The notes under the pieces: model-generated
The model's database searches: none
The model's input: the letters and a program-made list of their open reading frames with translations, nothing else
Told to the model about the DNA's origin: nothing
Assembly (NCBI RefSeq): GCF_007197555.1
Contig: NZ_CP041614.1
Location: forward strand, 4,952,001 to 5,016,000
Reading direction: 5' to 3'
DNA from: Shewanella psychropiezotolerans
Lineage (GTDB): Bacteria; Pseudomonadota; Gammaproteobacteria; Enterobacterales; Shewanellaceae
DNA length: 64,000 nucleotides
Shown here: piece by piece, positions 10,911-20,750 of the stretch
How the letters are laid out: each line of letters opens with the position of its first letter
How positions within the stretch are numbered: the stretch's first letter is position 1
Position numbers and translations under genes: made by a program

Positions 10911-11374
10911 CTTCTGCGATCCGTGAGAAGCAGACGACACAAGTGCCGATAACTTGTGTCGTCTAACATATCCGCCCAAATGATCACTAAACGCCTGTGC
11001 CCAACATTCATATCTTGGGTGTGGACATAAAAAAAGATCACTAATGGTGTGACGATGGGACTCATGACTAAGGTGAATTTTTCCGTCGCGATTTCATCCA
11101 CAGCAGCGAGATGATTCCTGCACGAAAAAGCTATCTGACCTTCGCCGTCACGACTCAAGCTAAATCGACAGTGCCAATATGTTAATAGCCAGAACTGATA
11201 AGAAAAAAACACTAGAGTAAAGCCGGCTGCGCAGTATTTAATGATCAGGTAGATAAGATTATCTAAAGAAGGCCAGGCGAGAAATGAGCATAAGCAAACA
11301 CTCGCCAGGACGACCAACGCGAGACGCTGGTCGAAGGATGAAGCTAGTCTGAAGCTAAGCCGCTGGTCTGCCAC
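10907..11374 (-). CDS. ygfX: YgfX/CptA-like inner-membrane protein
   Basis: The frame is open from 11551, but the part before 11380 lies within sdhE, so the gene probably starts at GTG 11374 or TTG 11380, overlapping the sdhE end. The product of about 155 residues has two adjacent membrane helices (near residues 20-65) and the YgfX-type C-terminus [20 protein letters not shown]. YgfX is the usual partner of SdhE in enterobacteria and was proposed to act on cell division or membrane functions. The last codons form a strong hairpin (see 10932-10964). Confidence 0.65.
   Translation of the reverse strand: MADQRLSFRLASSFDQRLALVVLASVCLCSFLAWPSLDNLIYLIIKYCAAGFTLVFFSYQFWLLTYWHCRFSLSRDGEGQIAFSCRNHLAAVDEIATEKFTLVMSPIVTPLVIFFYVHTQDMNVGHRRLVIIWADMLDDTSYRHLCRLLLTDRRS
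10932..10964 (+). terminator. 13-bp-arm hairpin at the nadB/ygfX convergence
   Basis: AGACGACACAAGT, a 7-nt loop and ACTTGTGTCGTCT form a perfect 13-bp hairpin 21 bp after the nadB stop and inside the 3' end of ygfX. No T-tract follows, so it is more likely an mRNA-end stabiliser or weak terminator for nadB than a classical intrinsic terminator. Confidence 0.5.
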
Positions 11375-11606
11375 GGACAAGTACGACCATTTCGGCCAAC
11401 TCAGGATCGGGACACTGTTCATGACCCATAAACCAGGCAAATAACTCAGGGTCTTCGCCTTCGAGAAGTCTGACAAAAATCCCTTTGTTTTTAACCGATA
11501 ACTGCTCGTAATAGCGCTCGACAAAAGGTTGGAAAATAACGTCCAATTCAAGCATCCCCCGTCGGCATGCCCATCTCACTCTCGATATTTTCATTGGTTC
11601 AGACAC
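11355..11606 (-). CDS. sdhE: Succinate dehydrogenase flavinylation factor SdhE
   Basis: 83 residues, the usual size, with the family signature RRGMLELD near residue 15 (RG dipeptide) and FVRLLEGEDPELFAWFMGHE. SdhE helps attach FAD covalently to SdhA. The start may be the inner Met (MKISRVRWACRRGMLELD). Its 3' end overlaps the ygfX start. Confidence 0.92.
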   Translation of the reverse strand: MSEPMKISRVRWACRRGMLELDVIFQPFVERYYEQLSVKNKGIFVRLLEGEDPELFAWFMGHEQCPDPELAEMVVLVRGRPAA

Positions 11607-11767
11607 GCATCTTGCTCCTAGATCTCGTTATGGGGCTAGTGTAACCTTAGTTGTGGCTTGAGTCGATGAAATCACCCGCTGCCACTCGGATATAAAATAG
11701 GTGCGTCTATCCCACATCGATATCCCATAAATCAGATAGAACCAGTTTGCTAAAGTTCAACCTCATG

Positions 11768-12679
11768 CTATAACAAGTGCTGAACTTGGGCGTCCCGGCC
11801 TTCAAACAGATCGGTGAAATCCGTTTCTAACAGGCGTTTCACCGCCGGATGTTGGATCATACGCTCGGCAAACATCACATGATATACCTCTTTGATGTCG
11901 GTGGTTTCACCTAACAGATGCATATCATGGGACAAGATATCTTGTTTGTAGATAGAAGGAGCCACGAAGATCCCCTGCTTGAAATATCCGAAGGCCTTCA
12001 TCATGGCCGCGTCATCGAACTCGCCAAGAATATTGACGTTGAGTCCATTTTCATCGAACCAGTGGTGCAGTTGTTGGCCGAGGGAAGTTCGCTTCCCAGG
12101 AATGAGTAACTTACCTTGCTCTAAACACTCGGGAAACGGCTTGTCATACTTCTCAGCGGAGAAGAAAGCTATGCCACACTCGCCTAATTTCTTAGATAAG
12201 ATCTCAGGATATTTAAGCGACTCACCTGCACAATCAGATAAGATCATATCCAGCTTATGCTCTCTTAAGCGTGTCATCAGGCTTTCGTGTGTCGCCTCGA
12301 AGCAGGCCAGATGCATGGAGCCATCACTGGGTACAACAGAGAGTAAGACTCTACTCGCCAAGGCTTTAGATAAGGCATCTGCAATGCCCACCTCAAACAG
12401 AATATTCTCATCTTTTTGGTAGTTGAGTAGATCCAGCATCTCATAGCTAAGACTAAACATCTTATCGGCATAACGAAATACCAATTCTCCAAGCTCGGTA
12501 GGCTCGAGGGAGCGACCGACTCGTTTAAATAGACTCCCCTTAAAACGTGTTTCCAGAACCCTTATCTGCCCCGTCACAGTTTGCGGCGCGAGGCACAAAG
12601 CCTCGGCAGCCTTAGCTACCGAACCCTTTTTATGTACCATCCAAAAATAGTAGAGATGGTTATAGTTCAGATGTGACAT
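11768..12679 (-). CDS. nhaR: LysR-family transcriptional activator NhaR
   Basis: 303 residues. The N-terminal winged helix-turn-helix MSHLNYNHLYYFWMVHKKGS followed by VAKAAEALCLAPQTVTGQIR is diagnostic of NhaR, the sodium-responsive activator of nhaA. It lies close to nhaA on the same strand, with one small secreted-protein gene between them. Confidence 0.92.
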   Translation of the reverse strand: MSHLNYNHLYYFWMVHKKGSVAKAAEALCLAPQTVTGQIRVLETRFKGSLFKRVGRSLEPTELGELVFRYADKMFSLSYEMLDLLNYQKDENILFEVGIADALSKALASRVLLSVVPSDGSMHLACFEATHESLMTRLREHKLDMILSDCAGESLKYPEILSKKLGECGIAFFSAEKYDKPFPECLEQGKLLIPGKRTSLGQQLHHWFDENGLNVNILGEFDDAAMMKAFGYFKQGIFVAPSIYKQDILSHDMHLLGETTDIKEVYHVMFAERMIQHPAVKRLLETDFTDLFEGRDAQVQHLL

Positions 12680-12731
12680 ATATCATCTAACCCGAAGTCG
12701 GACCCGTTAATAGTGATTACTCCAAATATAC

Positions 12732-13115
12732 TTACTTGAGTCTCTGACAATCCATCAGGCTATACATCACGGTCTTCAGTGACTCGACATTCTGAATCGT
12801 TCCGGCGGAGAAGGCTTCTGCTAGTCCATTGACTAACACATGTCTATCCGGAATACGGCTCTCACAATAAGTACGGTTAGCCTCTTGAAAGCGTTTACCG
12901 CTTCTATATTTGAGTGCCCTGGACTCGTAGCTATCAGTTTCAAGACGCGCCCCGGTTGCATTAGGCTTATACATCATGGCGCCATCGACGACGCCTTCGA
13001 GATAGTGCTGACATGTAACACTCGCGATATCCTGGTTACAGGCCTGTAATTGCTCGGCCTGAGCTGTAGCTGCGAAACCTAGACTAAGTACAGATGCTAG
13101 AAAGATGACTCTCAT
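12732..13115 (-). CDS. Small periplasmic protein, Rap1a/Tai-like
   Basis: 127 residues with a clear signal peptide (MRVIFLASVLSLGFAATAQA). The mature part has CQHYLEGVVDGAMM and paired cysteines (CNQDIASVTC, YCESRIP, DCQRLK). The C-x-x-YLxGVVDG pattern is reminiscent of the Rap1a/Tai immunity-like fold, but I am not certain. It sits between nhaA and nhaR and could be co-transcribed with nhaA. Confidence 0.75.
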   Translation of the reverse strand: MRVIFLASVLSLGFAATAQAEQLQACNQDIASVTCQHYLEGVVDGAMMYKPNATGARLETDSYESRALKYRSGKRFQEANRTYCESRIPDRHVLVNGLAEAFSAGTIQNVESLKTVMYSLMDCQRLK

Positions 13116-13143
13116 AATGTGTTCTCCATAACCAATTATCTTA

Positions 13144-14325
13144 TTATTTAGCGTTATTCGCTGCTGTTTTGGGTAACACTTTATCTAACCAGAAATAACC
13201 TATGACAGCAGACAGCAGTGACCCGACTAAGATGCCCAACCTGGCAAAATCACCATAAGCGGCCCCCTCTCCTACAAATGCCAGAGATGAGATAAACATA
13301 GACATGGTAAAACCGATACCACACATCACGGCAACTGGGGCAATATGTCTCCAGCCCATACCTTCAGGAAGAACAGCCCATTTAAGCTTTACCGCAATAT
13401 AGCTGAAAAACAGGACACCCAGAGGCTTACCTAACAGCAGGCCTAAGGCAATACCTACTGGCACCGGAGAAAATAGCGCATCTAAACTCATCCCACCTAA
13501 ATTTACACCCGCATTGGCGAAGGCAAAGATTGGCAAGATGATGAAGGTACTCCAAGGGTGTAGGCTATGCTCCAGACTCTCGGATGGAGAGCTGCCATCT
13601 TTCGCCCTGAGCGGGATACAGAAAGCGATGATCACACCCGCCAGTGTCGCGTGTACACCTGACTTTAGTACGGCTATCCAGAGGATCATACCCAGGACTC
13701 CATATGGGCCTAAAGCTGTGACCCCTCGTTGATTTAAACCGATTAAACCTAATATCGCGATAGCAGCAACCACCAAACTCACCATAGACAAGTCAGTGCT
13801 ATAGAAGAGTGCAATAATCACCACAACACCCAGGTCATCGATAATCGCTAACGCGAGTAGGAAAACTTTCAACGCCACAGGGACTCGGCTGCCTAATAGC
13901 GCCATGATCCCCAATGCAAAAGCGATATCTGTCGCGGCAGGAATCGCCCAACCGGCTTGAGTGATAGGGTCGCCATAGTTAAATAGCAGATAAACACCGG
14001 CTGGAAAGGCCATACCACCAATAGCGGCGAACGTTGGCAGAGATGCCTGCGCCCTGCTCGAGAGGGCCCCTTCGAGCAACTCGCGTTTGACTTCTAAGCC
14101 AATCAACATGAAGAAGATCGCCATCAAGCCATCATTAATCCAATGTATCAGCGTCTTATCAATATCCAGGCTACCGACTCTGATCTGCATCTCGGTATCT
14201 AAAAAACCTTGATATATACCAGACAGAGGCGAGTTTGCCATCAGCATGGCCAGCAAAACCGCTACCATGAGCAGGATCCCACCCGCCGATTCTTGGCTTA
14301 AAAAATTCTTTATCGCCTTTTCCAT
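13144..14325 (-). CDS. nhaA: Na+/H+ antiporter NhaA
   Basis: ATG at 14325 ([20 protein letters not shown]) is preceded by GGAG at an 8-nt distance. A TTG four codons upstream is less likely. The 393-residue protein has about 12 membrane segments, the ion-binding region [19 protein letters not shown] and the pair [13 protein letters not shown] (the E. coli Asp163/Asp164 equivalents). It expels Na+ at alkaline pH. Confidence 0.95.
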   Translation of the reverse strand: MEKAIKNFLSQESAGGILLMVAVLLAMLMANSPLSGIYQGFLDTEMQIRVGSLDIDKTLIHWINDGLMAIFFMLIGLEVKRELLEGALSSRAQASLPTFAAIGGMAFPAGVYLLFNYGDPITQAGWAIPAATDIAFALGIMALLGSRVPVALKVFLLALAIIDDLGVVVIIALFYSTDLSMVSLVVAAIAILGLIGLNQRGVTALGPYGVLGMILWIAVLKSGVHATLAGVIIAFCIPLRAKDGSSPSESLEHSLHPWSTFIILPIFAFANAGVNLGGMSLDALFSPVPVGIALGLLLGKPLGVLFFSYIAVKLKWAVLPEGMGWRHIAPVAVMCGIGFTMSMFISSLAFVGEGAAYGDFARLGILVGSLLSAVIGYFWLDKVLPKTAANNAK

Positions 14326-14649
14326 AATACGCTCCAATAAAACTTAATGACTTGAGTGTAGCCGAATACATTTACATTGAATATTCGCTTCCATCTGCTA
14401 TATACATCGGAAATTCCGAGCTTTCGAGTGTAACCAGTGAATGACTAGTTATCAAGAGTGCAATTAATCGGCGTTAAAAAATACACAAGAGAAACAATGT
14501 AGTGATGCTAATGACATCTGCATCAGCGCAAGAATATGCTGAGGATTTATGCATAGAAAACGTATAACGAGTACAGAACAGAGGATGAATCTACACTCGT
14601 TAACTCTGAAAATTCAGTGAATTAAGACTAAATTAAGCCAAGCGGCCTA
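14326..14649. other. nhaA upstream / thyA downstream gap
   Basis: 324 bp with no gene. It should hold the nhaA promoter and NhaR site, but I could not identify individual elements with confidence. Confidence 0.5.
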
Positions 14650-15501
14650 TTACACTGAGAAAGGGTACTTGATGGCATCATGGTGTTGATAATTTGATAC
14701 TTCGAAGTCATCCATGGTCACCCAGGTCTCAAGATCTTCGAGGGATTTGATGTCTGGATTGATAGACAAGGAAGCTGGCCCGAAGGGCTCTCTTTTCAAC
14801 TGTACATCGCGCATCAGATCCAATTGATCTTCATAAATGTGAGCATTGACAATTTTATGGTAAGCCTGGCCCGGTTTTTTACCGGTAATTTGCGCAATTA
14901 ATACCAGAAGAGTGAACACCTGAACCTGATTAAAATTCAATCCCAGAGGCACATCACAAGAACGCTGAAAACTATTGAGATATAATGTGTCCCCTAACAG
15001 GGAAAAATTATGGGTGTGCATACACGGGCGTAAACAACCCATATGAAATTCACCAGGATTATAGAAACTGAGGATCTCTCCGCGATCATCGACCCCTTTC
15101 TTGAGGTTATCGACAATTTTCTTCAGCTGATCTATGCTGCCACCATCAGGTTTACTCCACGCCCTTCCCTGAACGCCATATACACGACCCATGTCATCCT
15201 CTCCTTTACGATGAGGATTATTCAACCAGGCCAAGTTCTCATTGGCATTAGCATCCCAGGTCTTAGCACCCAGTTTACGAAAGTCGGCAGCATTATCAAA
15301 GCCACGAATATACCCCAGCATCTCGGCGATCGCCGCTTTCCAAAAACTTTTACGGGTAGTAATTAAAGGGAACTCATTCTTCTCTACGTTATAAACAAGA
15401 TCGGCATTGATGACAGTGAGACACCTTTTACCGGTACGTTCATTTTCGATCCAGGTGCCTTCATCGATGATCCGATTACAAAGTTCTAAATATTGTTTCA
15501 T
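14650..15501 (-). CDS. thyA: Thymidylate synthase
   Basis: 283 residues, about 19 more than E. coli ThyA because of an insert around residues 88-108 of the small domain. The catalytic cysteine is in LRPC (Cys160), with the phosphate-binding [14 protein letters not shown] and [18 protein letters not shown] segments. It methylates dUMP using methylene-tetrahydrofolate. In E. coli the gene lgt lies directly upstream. Here a TauE/SafE permease does. Confidence 0.96.
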   Translation of the reverse strand: MKQYLELCNRIIDEGTWIENERTGKRCLTVINADLVYNVEKNEFPLITTRKSFWKAAIAEMLGYIRGFDNAADFRKLGAKTWDANANENLAWLNNPHRKGEDDMGRVYGVQGRAWSKPDGGSIDQLKKIVDNLKKGVDDRGEILSFYNPGEFHMGCLRPCMHTHNFSLLGDTLYLNSFQRSCDVPLGLNFNQVQVFTLLVLIAQITGKKPGQAYHKIVNAHIYEDQLDLMRDVQLKREPFGPASLSINPDIKSLEDLETWVTMDDFEVSNYQHHDAIKYPFSV

Positions 15502-15609
15502 TGCGATTGACCTTAATCTGGCACACTAAAAAATTTATTATCGGTACTAAACACCCCGATAAAACACCCCACGACTTGTGAGTATTACTCGGTGATATCT
15601 AAGCTAAAC

Positions 15610-16413
15610 TCAAACTATTGCTAGCTTCAATCCGACCACGACTAGCAGGAGCGCAAAAATCCTCCTCAATATCTTAGTCGGCCAGATGCTCGCCGCTTTC
15701 ACACCTAAGGGAGCGATCAAGACTGATATCATCACGATACCTAATAGGGCTGGCAGATACACATAACCTAAGGTCCACTCCGGCAAACCCGACACGTTCC
15801 AGCCCGAAAGTACGTAACTGACACTGCCAAAGAGCGCGATAAACACCCCGGATGCGGAGGAGAAGCCTATGGCATTTCTCATCTGTAATCCACACCAACT
15901 CAGGAAGGGGATAAGTAAAACCCCACCGCCGATCCCCATCAATGCCGCGATAATAGCAATAACGGCCGATACAGCAAATAATATCGGCATCGAAGGCATC
16001 TGTTTGTCAACAAGGCTCACTCGATAGGGAAAAATCATCTGAGCAGCCATACAGATCACAAACACGGCGAAACTTGTCTGCAATAGATTGGCGCTAAGGT
16101 AACTTGAAATAAAGCCTGCGCTTAAGGAGCCCAAAATGAGTCCAGGCAATACAGACTTAAGCAGAGGCCAGGGAATATTACCTTGCTTGTGATGAGCGAG
16201 AGCCGAAGACATGGAGGTTAAGATAATGGCGGCTAAGGAGGTCGCGATGGCAACATGGGGAAGAACGGCCCCATCGAAACCAACCGATGGCAACAGATAC
16301 AGGAGTACAGGAACGGCAACTATGCCACCACCTATGCCTAACAAACCCGCCATGAAACCTATCACACCACCAAGAAGCAGACAGCTTAAGAAAAGCAACA
16401 ATAGACTATCCAT
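15610..16413 (-). CDS. TauE/SafE-family membrane permease
   Basis: 267 residues with about eight hydrophobic segments and the two family repeats (FMAGLLGIGGGIVAVPVLLY near the N-terminus and ALMGIGGGVLLIPFLSW in the middle). Members export sulfite, sulfoacetate or related anions. The substrate here is unknown. Its ATG overlaps the ptsP stop (TAATG), so the two are translationally coupled. Confidence 0.9.
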   Translation of the reverse strand: MDSLLLLFLSCLLLGGVIGFMAGLLGIGGGIVAVPVLLYLLPSVGFDGAVLPHVAIATSLAAIILTSMSSALAHHKQGNIPWPLLKSVLPGLILGSLSAGFISSYLSANLLQTSFAVFVICMAAQMIFPYRVSLVDKQMPSMPILFAVSAVIAIIAALMGIGGGVLLIPFLSWCGLQMRNAIGFSSASGVFIALFGSVSYVLSGWNVSGLPEWTLGYVYLPALLGIVMISVLIAPLGVKAASIWPTKILRRIFALLLVVVGLKLAIV

Positions 16414-18638
16414 TAGTTAAGGATGGCGCCAAGCTCTCTGGACTCAAAGTACTCTCTCACCAACTCCCTCACCTCTTGACCACTACTCAGCGTCAAAGCC
16501 ATCTCGAGTAACTCGCTCAGATCGGAATGAGACACACGGCGCAGCAGATAGTTAATCCGAGCCAGGCTGCCCTGATTCATACTCAGCTGATCATAACCCA
16601 TAGCCACCAGCAGTATGACTCCGATAGGCTCACCCGCCAGTTCACCGCAAACACTCACAGGAAGATGGTACTGCCAACAATCGAATCTGGCCCGCTTCAG
16701 AGCCCTGAGGATCCCCGGGTGATAACAATCATAGAGAGTGCTCACCCTAGGGTTATTTCTATCTACAGCCAACATATATTGAGTCAGGTCGTTAGAGCCA
16801 ACAGAGACAAAATCAACCCTTCTGGCCACTTCAGCCAGTTGATACAATAAGGCAGGAACTTCAATCATGATGCCGATTTTAGGTCTAAAAATATCTTTGC
16901 CCAGATCACTTTTTAACTCAAAGTACGCCTGTTCCAGATAAGTGATAGCCTGATCTATTTCATCTAAACTACTGACCATGGGCAAGAGAATATGTAACTG
17001 GTCACTATCGGCTCCCGCTTGAATCATGGCTCTGAGTTGTACTAAGAAAAGCTCGGGATGATCCAAAGATAATCTTATTCCCCGCCAGCCCAAAAATGGG
17101 TTTTCCTCATTGATAGGAAAATAGGCTAACGGCTTATCTCCGCCAACATCGAGTGTCCTCATCACGACAGGCTTACCGCATGCGATTTCAAGCACCTGAC
17201 GATATACTTTCACCTGCTCGGATTCACTGGGAAACCTTTGGTGCAACATAAACGGAATTTCGGTTCTGTATAAACCGACGCCGTCAGATCCTTCTGCAAT
17301 CTCAGACTCTAAGCTGCTCAGTAGACCCGCATTTAGATAGAGATGTATTCGTTTACCATCTATGGTTTCAGCTGGCAGGTTTAATTCTTGAGCATATCTG
17401 TTCTGTAAAGCTTTTTCAGCCGAGATCAGATTTCTGTATTCGGCGATAAGAGCGGGGGCCGGTGAAACCAGTAGTTGTCCTCGGTTAGCATTGATGATCA
17501 ATAACTTCTTATCGATACCTGCGGTGAGTACCCCTTCTACGCCTATGATGGCAGGGACCCCTAATGCACGAGCTAAAATCGCGGCATGGGAATTAACACC
17601 GCCCTGCTCTGTCACTATGCCGACCAACTTGTGACGCGGGAACTCGGCTAACATGGTCGCATCGGCTTCTTTAGTGACTAATATCACCGGCACATCGGGC
17701 TCGAAACCCATTCTTTCAGGCTCAATAAGCAGACGTAGTACCCGTAGACCAAGATCACGAATATCTCCGGCTCGCTCCTTAAGATAGAGATCTTTCATTT
17801 GGGTAAACTCTTCTATATAACGCAAAGAGACCCGACTCACAGCGGAAACGGCGCTCCAGCCCTCTCCTACCTCCTTGATATATTCGCCACCCAGACTGGC
17901 GTTATCGAGCAGTAACTGCAAAGCCGAAAATATAGAGACAACTTCATGATCTTCTTCTTGCTCGAAGCGCTGAGACAAGGATGAAAGCGTGTCTTTACAC
18001 GCTTCTATGGCAATGTTCAAACGAACCACTTCAGCCTTGCTGTCGGTCACTTTTACTTCAGGCTGGGCTAATTCTATCTGACCGCCTATGACCAAAGCAT
18101 GTGCTATAGCAATGCCGTTTGCTGCAGAAGTTCCCGTAAAGTGCAATAGGTCTGGTGCTTCGGCTTTCTTTCGCAGGTTTCTTATCGCCATAGCGAGCTG
18201 AGCCGCCAATGTCATTAAGAACGCTTCTTCCCCCTCACTGAACAGACGGGTATCGGCTTGCTGAACCACCAAAACACCTAAAATTCGTTTCTGATAGATG
18301 ATAGGGGCTGCGAGGAATGCCCGAAAGCTTGCCTCCTCGGCTTCTTCAAACTGCTTAAATCTAGGATGCTGCTGTGCATCGGCTAGATTAATCGGCTCTT
18401 CTCGCTCGGCAACCAGGCCAACCAAACCTTCTGAGAGTGACATTTTCACTTGGCCTACAGCACTTTGCAATAAGCCATCTGTTGCAGAGAGCACCAGTTG
18501 CTCATCCTCTAACAGATATATAGAACAGCACTGAGTTGTCATCGCGGTTTTAGTACGAGAAACGAGCATATCTAAAGCTGAGTGGAGATCTTGCGCCGCT
18601 GCCACCGCTTGTGTGATATCTCTTAGCATCTTAAGCAA
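16413..18638 (-). CDS. ptsP: Phosphoenolpyruvate-protein phosphotransferase PtsP (EI-Ntr)
   Basis: 741 residues. An N-terminal GAF domain (about 1-165) is followed by the enzyme I domains. The phospho-histidine is in GGVNSHAAILARALGVPAII, and the PEP-binding barrel has VVMRTLDVGGDKPL and VDFVSVGSNDLTQYML. It starts the nitrogen PTS relay to NPr and EIIA-Ntr. rppH lies just upstream, the standard rppH-ptsP order. Confidence 0.95.
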   Translation of the reverse strand: MLKMLRDITQAVAAAQDLHSALDMLVSRTKTAMTTQCCSIYLLEDEQLVLSATDGLLQSAVGQVKMSLSEGLVGLVAEREEPINLADAQQHPRFKQFEEAEEASFRAFLAAPIIYQKRILGVLVVQQADTRLFSEGEEAFLMTLAAQLAMAIRNLRKKAEAPDLLHFTGTSAANGIAIAHALVIGGQIELAQPEVKVTDSKAEVVRLNIAIEACKDTLSSLSQRFEQEEDHEVVSIFSALQLLLDNASLGGEYIKEVGEGWSAVSAVSRVSLRYIEEFTQMKDLYLKERAGDIRDLGLRVLRLLIEPERMGFEPDVPVILVTKEADATMLAEFPRHKLVGIVTEQGGVNSHAAILARALGVPAIIGVEGVLTAGIDKKLLIINANRGQLLVSPAPALIAEYRNLISAEKALQNRYAQELNLPAETIDGKRIHLYLNAGLLSSLESEIAEGSDGVGLYRTEIPFMLHQRFPSESEQVKVYRQVLEIACGKPVVMRTLDVGGDKPLAYFPINEENPFLGWRGIRLSLDHPELFLVQLRAMIQAGADSDQLHILLPMVSSLDEIDQAITYLEQAYFELKSDLGKDIFRPKIGIMIEVPALLYQLAEVARRVDFVSVGSNDLTQYMLAVDRNNPRVSTLYDCYHPGILRALKRARFDCWQYHLPVSVCGELAGEPIGVILLVAMGYDQLSMNQGSLARINYLLRRVSHSDLSELLEMALTLSSGQEVRELVREYFESRELGAILN

Positions 18639-18714
18639 TTAGTCACTCCCTATTACACAACTCAATTATTTTCTATTCTATTTAAGGCTTAAGGCCAGAT
18701 TGTTTATACAAGCG

Positions 18715-19251
18715 TTAACGCCGCCTGTTTCTTCTTTTATTACTGTGATTATTACCGTAATGAGATTCTCGCGATTGAAACGGCAGTGCCGTCGGCGCAA
18801 ATTCCTTCATCGCTTTTCTATATACATCCCGCTTAAAGGACACGACTTGCCTAACGGGGTACCAGTAACTCACCCAACGCCAGTCATCGAACTCGGGGTG
18901 ACCACAAGCATTGAGATTGATTGCACTCTCACCACTTTTCAACTGGAGTAAAAACCACTTTTGTTTCTGCCCAATGCAGACAGGTTTGCTATCTTGTCGA
19001 ATCAAACGTTTAGGTAATCTGTAACGCAACCAGGAGCGAGTCGACGTTAAAATCTGAACATGTTCAGGTTTTAACCCCACTTCTTCATAAAGCTCTCTAT
19101 ACATCGCCTCTTCAGGAGTTTCACCTTCATCAACTCCCCCTTGAGGAAATTGCCAGGAATGTTGGCCAAACCTTCTGGCCCACATTACCTGCCCAAAGCG
19201 ATTACAGATAATGATGCCCACATTTGCGCGAAAGCCGTCACTATCAATCAC
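18715..19251 (-). CDS. rppH: RNA pyrophosphohydrolase RppH
   Basis: 178 residues. It starts [20 protein letters not shown], with the Nudix box [20 protein letters not shown]. It removes pyrophosphate from mRNA 5' ends to trigger RNase E decay. The tail is rich in Asn/Arg ([12 protein letters not shown]), as in other RppH proteins. Confidence 0.95.
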   Translation of the reverse strand: MIDSDGFRANVGIIICNRFGQVMWARRFGQHSWQFPQGGVDEGETPEEAMYRELYEEVGLKPEHVQILTSTRSWLRYRLPKRLIRQDSKPVCIGQKQKWFLLQLKSGESAINLNACGHPEFDDWRWVSYWYPVRQVVSFKRDVYRKAMKEFAPTALPFQSRESHYGNNHSNKRRNRRR

Positions 19252-19953
19252 ATGGACTCCGTATTTTACAATTTCAATCTCACGATTGTTTCACAAAGCC
19301 GAGGCTGCGGCAAATGACATGTAGCAGATTAACTTTGGATAAAAAAGCTAAATAACCACTTTTATCAACAGAAACCGATAACCAATAGCAATGATATCCA
19401 CAAATTCTGTGGATATCTCTGTTCTTAACTTATATATAGGCCTTAAACAGTCAAAAAAAAAGCAGGTTGAAATGTGTATTACCATTTAACCAAAAGGCAA
19501 TTTAAACAAAACTATCAATCACTTAAACACAAAAAAATCTAACCAACTCTATACAAGCCCCTTAACGGTCTATTTTTTAACCATAGTAGGTTTTTGAATA
19601 ACTCATAGGAACATTTTATTAGTTTATTCACAGGCCATGGTAAAAGTCGGCTCATTATGGAGAAAAATAGATGAATTTATTGTTTGGCAAGCAGTATTCT
19701 CCGACTTGGTTGACTAAAAAATTGAGTTATCCAATGAATCTGTGGATAAGTATGTTGGAAAAGTAGGGGCAAGAATAATGTAATCTTCAAATTGATTGAC
19801 TACGTCGGTCAACACGGGGAAATATATCATTTTTTTTAGTGACTTAAGTGAAGGTGGTGAACAATAGTTATTAACACCTCCCAAGTGGTACATTTAATGA
19901 CCAGATATTTAAACTAACTGGTATTATCTAATATCTTAGGTAAAATCCTTTAA
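19252..19953. other. 700-bp rppH-mutH divergent gap with DnaA-box-like sites
   Basis: No gene seen. It is very AT-rich. It contains a perfect inverted repeat GATATCCACA (19393-19402) with TGTGGATATC (19408-19417) around AATTC, and a perfect DnaA-box sequence TGTGGATAA at 19741-19749. Promoters for both flanking genes must lie here. Confidence 0.5.
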
Positions 19954-20628
19954 ATGAAAACAACGCCTCCTTCCCCCCAAACTATAGAAGAACTGATGCA
20001 ACGAGCCAACAGCATGGCTGGCCTGACTCTAGGCCAAGTTGCCGATTCTCACGGATTCACGACTCCAACCGATCTTAAAAGAGATAAGGGCTGGGTGGGT
20101 CAGCTGATCGAATATGAACTCGGGGCACTTGCAGGTTCAAGACCGGAGCAGGATTTTCTGCATCTAGGTGTAGAGTTAAAAACGATCCCCATCGATGACA
20201 AGGGTAAACCGATAGAGACCACTTATGTGACTGTTGCCCCCTTGGTCGGTATACAAGGCCTGACTTGGGAAAAAAGTATTGTCTATCATAAGTTGCAGAC
20301 AGTGCTCTGGGTTCCCGTACAAGGAAGCCGTAACATTCCGGTAGCCCAAAGACAGATAGGTACTCCCATTTTATGGTCTCCAACACCAGATGAACTCACC
20401 CTGCTGAAGCAAGATTGGGAAGAGATAATGGAGTTCATTGCCATGGGACAGGTACAACAGCTCACCGCCAGACATGGCGAAGTACTACAACTTAGGCCAA
20501 AGGGAGCAAATAGTCGCTCAGTAACCCAGAGTATCGGTAAAGACGGGTCAAAGAGATTGACCAACCCTAGAGGCTTTTATCTTAAAATTCCCTTCACACA
20601 ATCGATCCTTTCGCGTTTTTTTAACTGA
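19954..20628 (+). CDS. mutH: DNA mismatch repair endonuclease MutH
   Basis: 224 residues. The nuclease core D-x(n)-E-x-K is visible as DFLHLGVELKTIPIDDKGKP, preceded by GWVGQLIEYELGA. MutH nicks the unmethylated strand at hemimethylated GATC, so it implies a Dam-directed mismatch repair system. Confidence 0.95.
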   Translation: MKTTPPSPQTIEELMQRANSMAGLTLGQVADSHGFTTPTDLKRDKGWVGQLIEYELGALAGSRPEQDFLHLGVELKTIPIDDKGKPIETTYVTVAPLVGIQGLTWEKSIVYHKLQTVLWVPVQGSRNIPVAQRQIGTPILWSPTPDELTLLKQDWEEIMEFIAMGQVQQLTARHGEVLQLRPKGANSRSVTQSIGKDGSKRLTNPRGFYLKIPFTQSILSRFFN

Positions 20629-20750
20629 ATATCAACCGATATCATCTTCATTTGACCAAGATCACAAATACTACTGGAAATCATAGGGTCATTTTCTATA
20701 GACTAGCGCCTCCTGAACCAATAGACCTACGTTAGGAACATTCAAATACC

